Shown: in pieces, positions 11,901 to 20,535 of the stretch | How the letters are laid out: each line of letters starts with the position of its first letter | How positions within the stretch are numbered: the first letter of the stretch is position 1 | NCBI RefSeq assembly: GCF_022768985.1 | Contig: NZ_JALEKL010000008.1 | Coordinates: 1 to 64,000 of the forward strand | Direction: 5' to 3' | Source: Methanosphaera sp. | Lineage (GTDB): Archaea; Methanobacteriota; Methanobacteria; Methanobacteriales; Methanobacteriaceae | Length of the DNA stretch: 64,000 bases | The notes under the pieces: generated by a model | What the model was told of the DNA's origin: nothing | Databases searched by the model: none | Seen by the model: only the letters and a program-made list of their open reading frames with translations | Position numbers and translations under genes: made by a program

Positions 11901-13233
11901 ATTTGCAATAGAACTTAATGAAGCAGTAGGAAATAGAATAGAAAACAATACAATATTAACAAAAAATCTTGATGGAGACAAATGTATACTACAAGAAAAT
12001 ATTAATGATACAGTAAATAACTTTGTACAAAACAATAAAGATATTGAAGGATATCTATATTTAGCTTTAGTATTTAGCAACACCATAAATACAGCTAAAT
12101 TATCTGATATAATAAATATATCTGTTAATGTAGCAAATCCATCAAGTGGTAGTAATATTACAGCAGGAAATGTTATCTTTAATGTTAATGGTGTTAATGT
12201 AGGAGTTGTTGAAGTAGCTGATGCTACAGCATCAATTAACTATAAAATAACTGGTCTTGAAGGAGATAAATTATATGTAACTGTATATATTTATGATCCA
12301 AACTTCACATACAGAATTGCAGCAAGCTCAATGACTATTGATATTGAAAAACTTGGCTGTAAAGTTTTACTTCCTGATGTTATAAATAATGGTATTACAT
12401 CTACTATTACCTCTATTGTTGTTGGTGAAGATGGTAATATTGTTGAAGATGGAAATGTAACATTTAAATTAAATGGTGAAGTTATTGGTATTAAAGCTAT
12501 TCGAAATGGTGTTGCACAGCTTGTATTTGACAGTAGTTGTTATTCACTTAAAAACTATACAATAGAAGCTGTATATAATGGATGCAGTGTTTATAATTCA
12601 CAAAATGCATCAGCAACTCTTTCACTTATGAAGTATGATGTTGACTTTGAAGTTGAAGATGTAGTAGTAAATAATGGTAACATGGCAACACTCAGAGCAT
12701 ACGTCTATGATAGTTATGGTCATGCTCTTAATACTGGTCGTGTAGTATTTAAACTTAATGGTAAAACACTCAAAGATACAGATAACACAACATTATATGC
12801 TGATGTAATAGGTGGAGTTGCAGAAGTTAAATACATGATACCAGCAAATATGCAACCAAAAGACTACACACTAACAGCAGTAACAGAATCAGATAAATAT
12901 AACAAAGCAACAGAAAATGCAACACTAAAAGTAATGAAAACAACACCAAAAATAGTAGTATCACCACTAAATGTAAAAAGATCACAAAATACAACAATCA
13001 CTATAAAACTAGTAGATGACAATGAAAACAACATAGTAGGAAATACAAATATTGCAGTAAAACTTAATGGAAAAACAGTGATAAAACCAATGAAAATAAC
13101 AGATGGAATAGCACAAATAACACTTAACTTAACAGAATATAAAAACAGTAACTATAACATAACAGTAGTTGCAGGTGCAAATAAGTTATATGAATCATGT
13201 AGTATGACTGATGTACTTACAATAGAAGGATAA
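5932..13233 (+). pseudogene. Giant adhesin-like protein gene interrupted by an in-frame TAG
   Basis: The frame from ATG 5932 runs to 13233 (2434 codons including the final stop) with one internal stop, TAG at 6187-6189, codon 86. Upstream is AAGGAGA and a clear signal peptide (MNKNIKFLFIGVMILLLVC). Right after the TAG the frame continues with family-typical sequence (NNIQADGDN, then beta-helix turns such as RGGAIYNQ), so it is one gene. Restored, the order is signal peptide, first beta-helix (about 95-260), Ig-like modules (about 440-640), a second large beta-helix opening with DTGSDTNDGSQSSPFKTI (about 650), long NosD-like NNTITNNN repeats to about 2030, then Ig-like modules to the end. The remaining 2350 codons are uninterrupted, so the stop is recent or is read through. 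A change of TGG or CAG to TAG would explain it. No pyrrolysine system is visible here. Confidence 0.8.
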
Positions 13234-13250
13234 AATTAGTTTTTATCATT

Positions 13251-13272
13251 CCCCACTCTCCTCCCCCTTTTT
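13251..13272 (+). terminator. C-run plus T-tract terminator candidate
   Basis: CCCCACTCTCCTCCCCC followed by five T lies about 20 bases after the adhesin stop codon. It matches the pattern after other genes in this window. Confidence 0.5.
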
Positions 13273-13360
13273 ATATAAATATATACTTTTTTTATGAGGA
13301 ATTTTTAAGTGAAAAATATTTTGTATAATAATTTTATTTATTAGAAATAGAGAGTAATTC

Positions 13361-13437
13361 ATTTGCTGGGAGAAATATTAATTATATATGTGATGAGTTA
13401 TGGTGATTTTAAATTGTTTTTTTTTCTCCCAGCAAAT
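13361..13437. repeat. Perfect 15-bp inverted repeat around a 47-base loop
   Basis: ATTTGCTGGGAGAAA (13361-13375) and its exact reverse complement TTTCTCCCAGCAAAT (13423-13437) enclose 47 AT-rich bases. The arms are GC-richer than their surroundings, so chance is unlikely. The element sits between two convergent transcription units. It could be a small structured RNA, a strong terminator or a tiny non-autonomous insertion; I see no target-site duplication. Confidence 0.75.
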
Positions 13438-13848
13438 ATGAGTTAAATAAAGGTGTGGGGTTTATATGGCTTATTACCTTAATAAAAAGATGTGCATTCT
13501 TTTTAACTTTTTTATTATGTGTGTTTGGGTAATAAATATCTTTTTTCTTAAGAAATACTATTTTATGTGCATCATAGTAGTCTTTTTTCCCAGGATCTAT
13601 TTTTTTTGTGCATTCTTTTTATTTCCTAAAATATTATCTTTTTTAGGGAATATTAATTTTAGGTGATGTGATAAATTAAATATTGACTTTTTTTTAGATG
13701 CTTCTTTTTCCTTTTAAAATATAATCTAAATTTTTTTTTACTTTAACTTATAATATTTGAGTTTTCCTAAGACATTAATAGTATTAGGATGATGATTTAT
13801 CATTTCATTTTTTTTTAACTTTTTATACTAAATTTTAAGTGATAAATA
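13438..13848. other. AT-rich intergenic region
   Basis: A low-complexity ORF (13466-13666) rich in Phe, Ile and Cys is present, but its composition is what T-rich DNA gives by chance and I do not call it a gene. Nothing else recognisable is seen. Confidence 0.4.
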
Positions 13849-13856
13849 GGGGGTGG
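13849..13856 (-). terminator. C-rich end signal of the nifS-nifU unit
   Basis: On the minus strand, about 30 bases past the nifU stop, CCACCCCC is followed by TATTTATC. This is a weaker form of the C-run plus T-rich pattern seen elsewhere. Confidence 0.35.
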
Positions 13857-13885
13857 AGAAAGAGTATAATTATATATTAAATATT

Positions 13886-14266
13886 TTATTGTTGTGCTGT
13901 TTTTTTACGATAATCTTCTATTGCTGCTTGTAGTGCATCTGCAGCGAGGTTTGAGCAGTGTAGTTTTACTGGTGGTAGTCCTCCAAGTTCGTCTGCTACT
14001 TGGTTTCTTGTTATTTCATATGCTTCATCTACATCCATTCCCATTGCCATTTGTGTTATCATACTGCTTGTTGCTATTGCTGCTCCACATCCAAATGTGC
14101 TGAATTTGATGTCTTCGAGTTTGTTGTCATCGTCTACTTTGATATAGATGGTCATGATGTCTCCACATGTTGGATTTCCTACTGTTCCTTCTCCATCTGC
14201 ATCTTCTATTACTCCTGTATTTTGTGGGTTTGTATAGTTGTCTATTACTTTTTGTGTATAATCCAT
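13886..14266 (-). CDS. nifU: IscU/NifU-type iron-sulfur cluster scaffold
   Basis: This 126-residue protein is a complete IscU-type scaffold on which Fe-S clusters are assembled before transfer to target proteins. The three cluster-ligand cysteines are visible in their usual settings: GNPTCGDIM (about residue 34), STFGCGAAIA (about 61) and KLHCSNLAADAL (about 104), with the conserved Asp after the first Cys. It lacks the C-terminal domain of full NifU, so it is the short form. The ATG is preceded by GGAGGAAT. It lies 40 bases downstream of nifS on the same strand, so the desulfurase and scaffold are very probably one operon, driven by the promoter described at 15672-15757. Confidence 0.93.
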   Translation of the reverse strand: MDYTQKVIDNYTNPQNTGVIEDADGEGTVGNPTCGDIMTIYIKVDDDNKLEDIKFSTFGCGAAIATSSMITQMAMGMDVDEAYEITRNQVADELGGLPPVKLHCSNLAADALQAAIEDYRKKTAQQ

Positions 14267-14306
14267 AATCTTATTCCTCCATATATATTGTATTTTATTT
14301 TTTTTT

Positions 14307-15557
14307 CTATTCTAGGTAGCAGTGTTCGTCTTCTTCATCCATTGGTCTTTCAAATCTGTCTCCAATGTATTCATCTGTTTTATTATCCCATAGTGGTGAT
14401 ATGCTTCTTAGATATCCTACTGTTTCATCTATTGCATCTACTATGTAGTCTACATCATCTATGCTGTTTTCTGGTCCTATTGATAGTCTTAGTGATCCAT
14501 GTGATAGTGCTGGTGTTATTCCTAGTGCTGCAAGAACGTGTGATCCTTGAAGGTTGTGTGTTGAACATGCAGATCCTGTTGCTGCATAGATTCCTTTTTG
14601 TGCAAGTTTTAGTATGAGTGATTCTCCTTCTACTCCTGAAAATCTTAGGTGTACATTGTTTGGTAGTCTTTCATCAAGACTTCCATTTACGTAGGTGTCT
14701 TTTATTCTAGCTGTTGTTTTTTCAATTATTGCATCTCGTATTTGTTGGTTGTGTTTTATTGCATCATCCAGATTTTCTTGTGCAATTTGTGCTGCTTTTC
14801 CTAGTCCTACTATTGCTGCTACATTTTCTGTTCCTGATCTTTTTGAGTTTTCTTGTCCTCCTCCGTGTATGTATGGGTCGAGTTTTACTCCTTTTTTGAT
14901 GTATATTGCTCCTATTCCTTTAGGTCCATTGATTTTATGTCCTGAGAGTGATAGTATGTCGATGTTTTGTGCTTCCACATCTACTGGTACTTTTCCTACA
15001 CTTTGTACTGCATCACAGTGGAATACTATTCCGTGTTTGTGTGCTATTTCTCCGATTTGTTTTACTGGCTGGATTGTTCCTATTTCATTGTTTGAGTGCA
15101 TTACTGATATGAGTATTGTATCATCACGTATTGCATTTTCTAGTTCATCAAGACTTATTAGTCCTTCTTCATTTACAGGTAGGTATGTTATATCAAAGCC
15201 GAATTCTTCAAGGTATTTACATGTATTTAGTACTGCTGGGTGTTCTATTTGTGTTGTGATTATGTGTTTTTTTGGGTTGTCTGTTTTAAGTTGTGCTAGT
15301 GCTGTTGATTTTATTGCCATGTTGTCTGATTCTGTTCCTCCACTTGTGAAGGTTATTTCATCGTCTTGTGCATTGATTAGTTTTGCTACTTGGATTCTTG
15401 CATTGTTTATTGCTCTTTTTGCATGTATTCCTAGTGTATATAGTGTTGATGCATTTCCATATTCTTCTTTTAGATATGGTAGCATTGCATCAAGTACTTC
15501 TGGATTTATTGGTGATGTTGCAGAATTGTCCATGTAGATTATTTTTTCTTCACTCAT
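14307..15557 (-). CDS. nifS: Cysteine desulfurase NifS/IscS family
   Basis: This PLP-dependent enzyme removes sulfur from L-cysteine as a persulfide for Fe-S cluster assembly. The 416 residues begin with the family signature IYMDNSATSPINPEVLDAM. The cofactor lysine is in LSLSGHKINGPKGIGAIY, and the persulfide-forming cysteine is in the mobile loop ATGSACSTHNLQGSHV. FTSGGTESDNMAI is the phosphate-binding region. The ATG has AGGAGAC upstream. The protein carries an acidic C-terminal extension (PMDEEDEHCYLE) that includes an extra cysteine and goes beyond the usual end of about 390 residues. It is first in an operon with nifU. Confidence 0.93.
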   Translation of the reverse strand: MSEEKIIYMDNSATSPINPEVLDAMLPYLKEEYGNASTLYTLGIHAKRAINNARIQVAKLINAQDDEITFTSGGTESDNMAIKSTALAQLKTDNPKKHIITTQIEHPAVLNTCKYLEEFGFDITYLPVNEEGLISLDELENAIRDDTILISVMHSNNEIGTIQPVKQIGEIAHKHGIVFHCDAVQSVGKVPVDVEAQNIDILSLSGHKINGPKGIGAIYIKKGVKLDPYIHGGGQENSKRSGTENVAAIVGLGKAAQIAQENLDDAIKHNQQIRDAIIEKTTARIKDTYVNGSLDERLPNNVHLRFSGVEGESLILKLAQKGIYAATGSACSTHNLQGSHVLAALGITPALSHGSLRLSIGPENSIDDVDYIVDAIDETVGYLRSISPLWDNKTDEYIGDRFERPMDEEDEHCYLE

Positions 15558-15671
15558 TTTTGTTATGTCTCCTTTTTATGTTTTTTTTGTAATGTTATTA
15601 TTTTGTGTTGTTTTTTTCTTCATTTTGGGATGTTATTGGGGGTAATGTGTGGGGGGTTATGGGTGTTTTTT

Positions 15672-15757
15672 TTTATATAAACTTTCTAAAAAATTAACCT
15701 TGTTATATTGTTTTTTTAAAAAAATTAACATTGTTATGTACTTATTAACAATGTTAT
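15672..15757 (-). promoter_or_regulatory. nifS promoter with three operator-like repeats
   Basis: On the minus strand a TATA box (TTTATATAA, 15672-15680) preceded by AAAG lies about 120 bases before the nifS ATG. Just upstream are three copies of a near-palindrome: TTAACCTTGTTAT (15694-15706), TTAACATTGTTAT (15725-15737) and TTAACAATGTTAT (15745-15757), centres 31 and 20 bases apart. The TTAAC-N3-GTTA symmetry suggests binding of a dimeric regulator next to the TATA/BRE element. Which regulator is unknown; an iron- or sulfur-responsive one would fit the operon. Confidence 0.6.
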
Positions 15758-15827
15758 ATTTTCATGTCTTAGTATATAAACTTAACTATAAAAAAAATAA
15801 AAAAAAGAAAAGAAAACCTAAAAGCTA

Positions 15828-17720
15828 TTATCCATCAAAAAAGGTAGGATAAAGCCTGATTCTTTTAATATCATCCACAACAACATCACTAACTACAACA
15901 TGAAGCGTATCAAAGCCTAAAAACAACTTAGTATTAATAACAGATGATCTTGTATCAATAATATGATTATCCTCATCATAACAAGTCGTTGCAATTTTTA
16001 TATCACGACACTTCTCAGGATTTTCAATGTGAATTTCACCAACAACCTCAAGACGATCAGAAGACTTAATAAGAACAGAAGTATTATCAATACTCATACC
16101 AATTTTACGCTCAATATCCTTCATCTGTTCAAGATAAATACCAGAAGCACCACCACTACTCTTAGTTGCACCACTACCATTATTAAATAGACGATCCTTT
16201 ATAGAACGTTTAGACTTAGATTGTCTACCACCATTTCTTGTTTTTGATTCAACAGGTGATGATGCCTTAAGTCTATCATCTTTAGATTTAACACTACCAT
16301 TATCTTGTTGTGATTTTATATTATCTTTAATAACATCATCTTTTGATTGAGACTTTAATTTATTAGCCTTTAGGTGTCCTCGTACATCACCAGGTGTGAT
16401 AGATATAAGTTCTGGAACAATAATCATAATATAAATATCACAAATTTTAACATCACTAAATGTTATATCAAATTCATTAAACTCACGCAAGTGATCAACA
16501 GGCAAGATAGATGAATCCTCACAAAGAACATTCTTATTTCTATTAAAGCATTTAATGGTAATTTTAACAGCATTTTTAGGCTTAGCAGACCTTTTAAGTG
16601 TAACATTACCAAATATATTAAATGGACCTGTTGTATCTTTAAGTATAAGTTCTACATTTGAAATATCAATACCAAGACTATCTTCCAGATGCTTATTTCT
16701 CTTAATTTTACATTTAAGATTAGCTTCAGCCTCATCAACATCTTGTCTGTGCATAATTTGCTCATCAGACATTATATTACTATTATCATCAATTGTAATA
16801 TCTGATGTTTGATCATCTGTTATAAACTCTTCATCTTCAATAAATTCATTATCAGTAATGTATTCATCAGAATCTCTCTGGTAGATATAATCATCATCAC
16901 TACTGTGATCTACACTGATGTCCTCTTCACTACCTTCAATGTATATTTCATTTTCCTCCTCAAAGAGTGCATCATCAACATCCTGTTGGGGAGTAGATTC
17001 AGAGTAGATGTCATTAGTTTCTGCTTTATTTCTGAGTTTTTGACGTCTTTTAGCCTCCTTATATTCAGCATAAAGCATGTCAGGTTCATCTGAAAATTCA
17101 TCATTATGATCAGGGTAGATGTCATCATTATGATCAGGGTAGATATCATTACTACTACGTCTTTGAGCACTACCTCTTGTGTTTTCAACATCTCTTTCAT
17201 AATAATTATTAGAAGATCTGCTATTTTGTGATGTTTTCCTTTGTGATGTTATGTTACGCTTAGCCATTGGCTTTTTAATACGATCCTCTTCATAAATATC
17301 ATCAAATTCATCATCATGATATACATCACGTGCCATCTTTTTAGGATTTCTACCACCTTCAACTCGACGACCATGCTTAGGAGCAGATGCTTTTTCATCA
17401 ACATATCCTACATCATCATCTGTGGGATATTCATCATCAAGCACACCACCATCATCTTCAAATGAAACACCATCTTCCATTGAAAGTAATTCCTTTGCAA
17501 AATCATCCAAATCATCAAACAAGTTAGGCTGTTTTTGCTGTTGTTTTCTACGTTCATCTTCAAGTAACTGCTCAGCAATCTTTGCAGCATACTGACGATT
17601 AAGCTCACGTTCTGATAAATCATCACTATGATCTACCTCAATATATAGATCCTCTCCACAGTAAATACACTGATCTGTAATATCATCATTTAACTGACCA
17701 CAAAATCGACATCTTTGCAT
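15828..17720 (-). CDS. Zinc-ribbon protein with long acidic linker and two C-terminal beta domains
   Basis: I do not recognise this protein as a named family. A longer start at 17741 is possible, but GAAGGGATGG just before the ATG at 17720 favours the 630-residue form MQRCRFCGQ. Residues 1-30 hold two CxxC pairs (CRFCG and CIYCG), a zinc ribbon. Residues about 30-330 are highly acidic and low in complexity, with a repeated IYPDHND, and are probably disordered. Two C-terminal regions (about 345-430 and 535-630) resemble each other: each starts DISNVELILK / DNTSVLIKSS, has a beta pattern with 'CFNRN' / 'CYDEDN', and ends with a 'VSDV' / 'FSDV' strand. They look like FxLYD-type Ig domains, joined by a basic Lys/Ser-rich linker. 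No signal peptide or membrane segment is seen, so it is probably cytoplasmic. Confidence 0.75.
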   Translation of the reverse strand: MQRCRFCGQLNDDITDQCIYCGEDLYIEVDHSDDLSERELNRQYAAKIAEQLLEDERRKQQQKQPNLFDDLDDFAKELLSMEDGVSFEDDGGVLDDEYPTDDDVGYVDEKASAPKHGRRVEGGRNPKKMARDVYHDDEFDDIYEEDRIKKPMAKRNITSQRKTSQNSRSSNNYYERDVENTRGSAQRRSSNDIYPDHNDDIYPDHNDEFSDEPDMLYAEYKEAKRRQKLRNKAETNDIYSESTPQQDVDDALFEEENEIYIEGSEEDISVDHSSDDDYIYQRDSDEYITDNEFIEDEEFITDDQTSDITIDDNSNIMSDEQIMHRQDVDEAEANLKCKIKRNKHLEDSLGIDISNVELILKDTTGPFNIFGNVTLKRSAKPKNAVKITIKCFNRNKNVLCEDSSILPVDHLREFNEFDITFSDVKICDIYIMIIVPELISITPGDVRGHLKANKLKSQSKDDVIKDNIKSQQDNGSVKSKDDRLKASSPVESKTRNGGRQSKSKRSIKDRLFNNGSGATKSSGGASGIYLEQMKDIERKIGMSIDNTSVLIKSSDRLEVVGEIHIENPEKCRDIKIATTCYDEDNHIIDTRSSVINTKLFLGFDTLHVVVSDVVVDDIKRIRLYPTFFDG

Positions 17721-18010
17721 GATTAAAGCCCATCCCTTCAAAATTTATTTAACATAAAAATAATGTTTTATTAATATATAATATATTTAAAAATTGTTTG
17801 TTTAATAGTTTTTTATAATTTAACAAAAAACAATGAAAAAAGAATAAAAAATCATATACAAAAAAATACAACAATAAAAAAAATACTTCACATAACAATA
17901 AATATACACCATTTAAATAAATCATTTATATAACATTAACATATAATCAAATATGGGGAAAAATAAAACATTCACCCTAAAATTAAAAACAAAAGGAGAT
18001 ATAGCCTAAA

Positions 18011-18424
18011 ATGTCAAGCAGAAGCGAAGTATATGATTTCATGGAAGAAGCAGGAATGCTATTTTTTGCAACAGTAAAAGATAACAAACCAAAACTAAGA
18101 CCAATAGGATTTAGAATGATGGAAGATGAACAAATATATTTTGTAACAGGAAACAAAAAAGACTTCTACAATCAAATGGTAAAAAACAGCAACATAGAAG
18201 TAGTAGGACAATCAGGAGGAAAATTCCTAAGATACTATGGACATGTAGCATTTGATGAAGATGAAGATAAAACATTAATTAAAAAAGCATTCGAAAAAAT
18301 GCCAATGCTTGAAAAAATGCTACAAGGAAAAACAGGACAACCACAAGTATTTCATATAACCAAGGCAACAGCAGAAATAAGAACACATACAGGAATAGTA
18401 AAATCATACAACTTCCTAGACTAA
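18011..18424 (+). CDS. Pyridoxamine 5'-phosphate oxidase-like FMN-binding protein
   Basis: This 137-residue protein has the split-barrel flavin-binding fold of the PNPOx-like family. The N-terminal segment (EAGMLFFATVKDNKPKLRPI) and the 'QIYFVTGNKKDFYNQM' strand-helix are the typical hallmarks, followed by NSNIEVVGQSGG and a C-terminal strand. It is much shorter than true PdxH and is probably an FMN- or F420-binding reductase-type protein of unknown substrate. An excellent ribosome-binding site (AAAGGAGA) lies before the ATG. It stands alone between divergent and convergent neighbours, so context gives no clue to its substrate. Confidence 0.8.
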   Translation: MSSRSEVYDFMEEAGMLFFATVKDNKPKLRPIGFRMMEDEQIYFVTGNKKDFYNQMVKNSNIEVVGQSGGKFLRYYGHVAFDEDEDKTLIKKAFEKMPMLEKMLQGKTGQPQVFHITKATAEIRTHTGIVKSYNFLD

Positions 18425-19319
18425 AAGTATGTAGAAAAAAAAGTTACCCACATATTTTAGTTAAAAAAAAAGAGATAAAAAAAACTCAAATAAATTCAAA
18501 AAAATCCCTAATTAATATATAATATTATCCCAAAAAAAGAGAGTATAATAATAATTTTTATACTTTAAATTTTTTTACTTTTTTTATATACCCCCCAAAA
18601 AAAGGGGGATTATAGTCCACCTAATTCTTTTTTAAAATAAAAAAAAAAATAAAGTTACACAACTATTATTTTTGAGTAATACTTCCCATCAGGAGACATC
18701 CTTTTATTTACCAGTATTATTAGCATCAGATGTTATTACATTATTATATTTTACCTGTTTTTCACACAAAAATTGGCACTTGTTATTTTCAATGTTTCCT
18801 TTCACTTAATTTCCCCCACACCCTCCAATTAACATTAGATAAATAATATATTTTAGGATGTTACATTTTAGTTTTTATTTTTTTAGTTTATGAGGAGGAA
18901 AGCTTATTAGAGGTTTTTGATATTGTTTTTTCTACTAATACTTCTTTTTTTTACTACTAGTTTTTTGTTATTATTTCAACCATATCATATACATCATTTG
19001 ATATAAAATTTATAGAATAATTAAGAAAAAAAAAGAATTAGTTTTCAAAGAAAAATATTATATGAAAAATTAATAGTATATTAGATAAATCTTCCATAGA
19101 AAAAAAGGGTTTGCAGGTGGTGAGGTGTGAGAATAATTCAATTTATTTTAGATTCTCATCATTTTTTTTAGAAAAAACATTTTTTTATTGATTTTAGTAT
19201 ATATAAAAAAAGAAGAATATTATTTTATCTGAAATTTCCTTTCTATGTTAATCTTCTCTTTTTATATTCCTATCATTTTTTTTTGTATTCATTCAAATTA
19301 AATCTAACATGTTATAGTC
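18425..19319. other. Intergenic region of about 0.9 kb, hairpins only
   Basis: I find no credible gene here. Three small inverted repeats are visible: AGTATAA / TTATACT (about 18542-18564), a run of six C, seven A and five G that can pair (about 18591-18608), and TGAGAAT / ATTCTCA (19128-19134 and 19152-19158). The first two may terminate the PNPOx-like transcript. The rest, including the less AT-rich part around 18685-18840, holds nothing I can name. Confidence 0.45.
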
Positions 19320-19532
19320 TTATTTTGATGCTTGAAGTGCTTCATAACATCTTTGACATAAGATCCTTGGTAGTGTTACATCTAATTTTTCTGCTGGGAA
19401 TGGATATCCTCCGCTCCACATTTCAATTTCTTCATGTACAAGGTGTTCTTCACATAAGCCCATACCACATACTATACATATTGCTACTGCTTCTGTGTCT
19501 TTCCCCATACTTTTACATACATAACATTTCAT
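19320..19532 (-). CDS. DUF2180 small zinc-binding protein
   Basis: This 70-residue protein carries paired cysteines in a two-site arrangement: CYVCKSMG at the N-terminus, CIVCGMGLCEEH in the middle and CQRCYEA near the end. This matches the archaeal DUF2180 family, which is widespread in methanogens and of unknown function. The HIS in LCEEHLVHEE may join the metal site. The ribosome-binding site GGAGG is eight to nine bases upstream of the ATG. It precedes no obvious partner; the histone gene lies upstream on the same strand with about 230 bases between. Metal binding is inferred from the cysteine spacing. Confidence 0.8.
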   Translation of the reverse strand: MKCYVCKSMGKDTEAVAICIVCGMGLCEEHLVHEEIEMWSGGYPFPAEKLDVTLPRILCQRCYEALQASK

Positions 19533-19764
19533 AATTTATGCCTCCAGTTGTTTGTATGTATTTAATAGTATTTAATAGTTTTAGATATTTAATAGTAATA
19601 TAATTAAAAAATAACATAAAAAATAAGAAAAAAGTGGGGTTTATTTTGAAAAAAGATAAAAAACTGTTTAATATTTTATTTTAAATGAGAAAAATCTATT
19701 AATTTTAGGATTTTTTTCCTAAAAAATTTAATATAAAAAAAGAAAATTTTATAATATTTTTTTT

Positions 19765-19977
19765 TTATTCTCTACTATTTTTTACAGCAAGTTTAATATC
19801 TTCTACTTTTACAGTTTTACGTCCAGCATGTTTTGCAAATGGTACTGCTTTTTTACCTACATCTTCACCTATTTCTTCAAGTACTCGTGCAAGTTCTAAT
19901 TTAGCACCTTCACTTACTCTTGTTGCTCCGGCATTTTTTAGTAATTTTCCCATTGTTGCTTTTGGTAATTCAGTCAT
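19765..19977 (-). CDS. Archaeal histone (HMf family)
   Basis: This is a 70-residue minimal histone fold that wraps and compacts DNA in the cell. A longer in-frame start exists at 20025, but the ATG at 19977 ([17 protein letters not shown]) gives the normal histone length and has AAAGGTGA upstream. The three-helix fold is easy to follow: helix 1 after [13 protein letters not shown], the long central helix [19 protein letters not shown], and helix 3 in [14 protein letters not shown]. The 'GATRVSEGA' loop is the DNA-contact and dimer region of HMfA/HMfB. It is divergent from an adhesin/peptidase gene with a 455-base spacer holding an operator-like TATA palindrome. Confidence 0.95.
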   Translation of the reverse strand: MTELPKATMGKLLKNAGATRVSEGAKLELARVLEEIGEDVGKKAVPFAKHAGRKTVKVEDIKLAVKNSRE

Positions 19978-20243
19978 AATTTTTTCACCTTTTTTTATTG
20001 AAATTTTTAAAATTTCCTTATTCATCTTTATTTTTTTAAATTAAATTATTTAATAGTTTTTAAAATAAAAAAGCTATGAATTATCAAATAGAAATTAATA
20101 TAAATGATTCTACATTTTTTAATTGGTGATTAAAGTATTATTTAAATTATTTGTGTTTAAATGAAAATATTTTTTTATAAACAATTAAAATTAGCAATAT
20201 TTAATTATAAATTATTAAAAATTAAAATATAATTAAATAAGAC

Positions 20244-20269
20244 TTTAATTCGTATATAATCGAATTAAA
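20244..20269. promoter_or_regulatory. TATA box flanked by a perfect 9-bp inverted repeat
   Basis: Arms TTTAATTCG (20244-20252) and CGAATTAAA (20261-20269) are exact reverse complements flanking TATATAAT. A dimeric protein bound to both arms would cover the TATA box. The site lies between the divergent histone and peptidase-adhesin genes, 163 bases before the latter; which gene it serves is not certain, and the histone has a nearer TATA candidate around 20173-20182. Confidence 0.6.
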
Positions 20270-20529
20270 TTCTATTTTGATAAAATACCCTAATATTAAA
20301 ATATATATTCACATCCTCATATATAAAATATTATATAAAATTTTTTTTATCTAAAAAAATAAGTAACTACTACAAAAAATACAATAAAACAATTTCTAGA
20401 AAATTGAAATTAAAATAAATAGGGTTTAGATTATGAAAAGAAAAGTTTCATATTTTCTATTACTTATGATCATACTACTATTAATTCCTATAACAACAGC
20501 ATCAAATAATGATAATGTTAAAATAGATG

Positions 20530-20535
20530 AAAAAA
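20530..20535 (+). repeat. A6 tract at the first frameshift
   Basis: Six A after GATG. Removal of one A joins the signal-peptide frame to the downstream frame (DEK then VVHPYNGN). The tract is short, so it is a weaker slippage site than those at 21428 and 40377. Confidence 0.5.

Noticed and set aside
13361-13437. Insertion sequence bounded by the 15-bp inverted repeats
   Set aside because: There is no transposase and no clear target-site duplication, and only 47 bases lie inside.
13466-13666. Small ORF of 66 codons with many Phe, Ile and Cys
   Set aside because: Its composition is what T-rich DNA yields by chance; no family resemblance.
14000-14617. 205-codon plus-strand ORF across nifU and nifS
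   Set aside because: It is antisense to two clear genes and runs across their junction.
14695-15537. Long open frame (280 codons) on the plus strand opposite nifS
   Set aside because: It is the antisense shadow of a confirmed gene; composition reflects the nifS codon pattern.
15649-15852. 67-codon plus-strand ORF after the nifS start
   Set aside because: Low-complexity Lys-rich end and overlap with operator repeats and the end of the zinc-ribbon gene; not a gene.
18425-19319. tRNA or rRNA gene in the intergenic gap
   Set aside because: No cloverleaf, no GC-rich block and no conserved T-loop are seen; only small hairpins.
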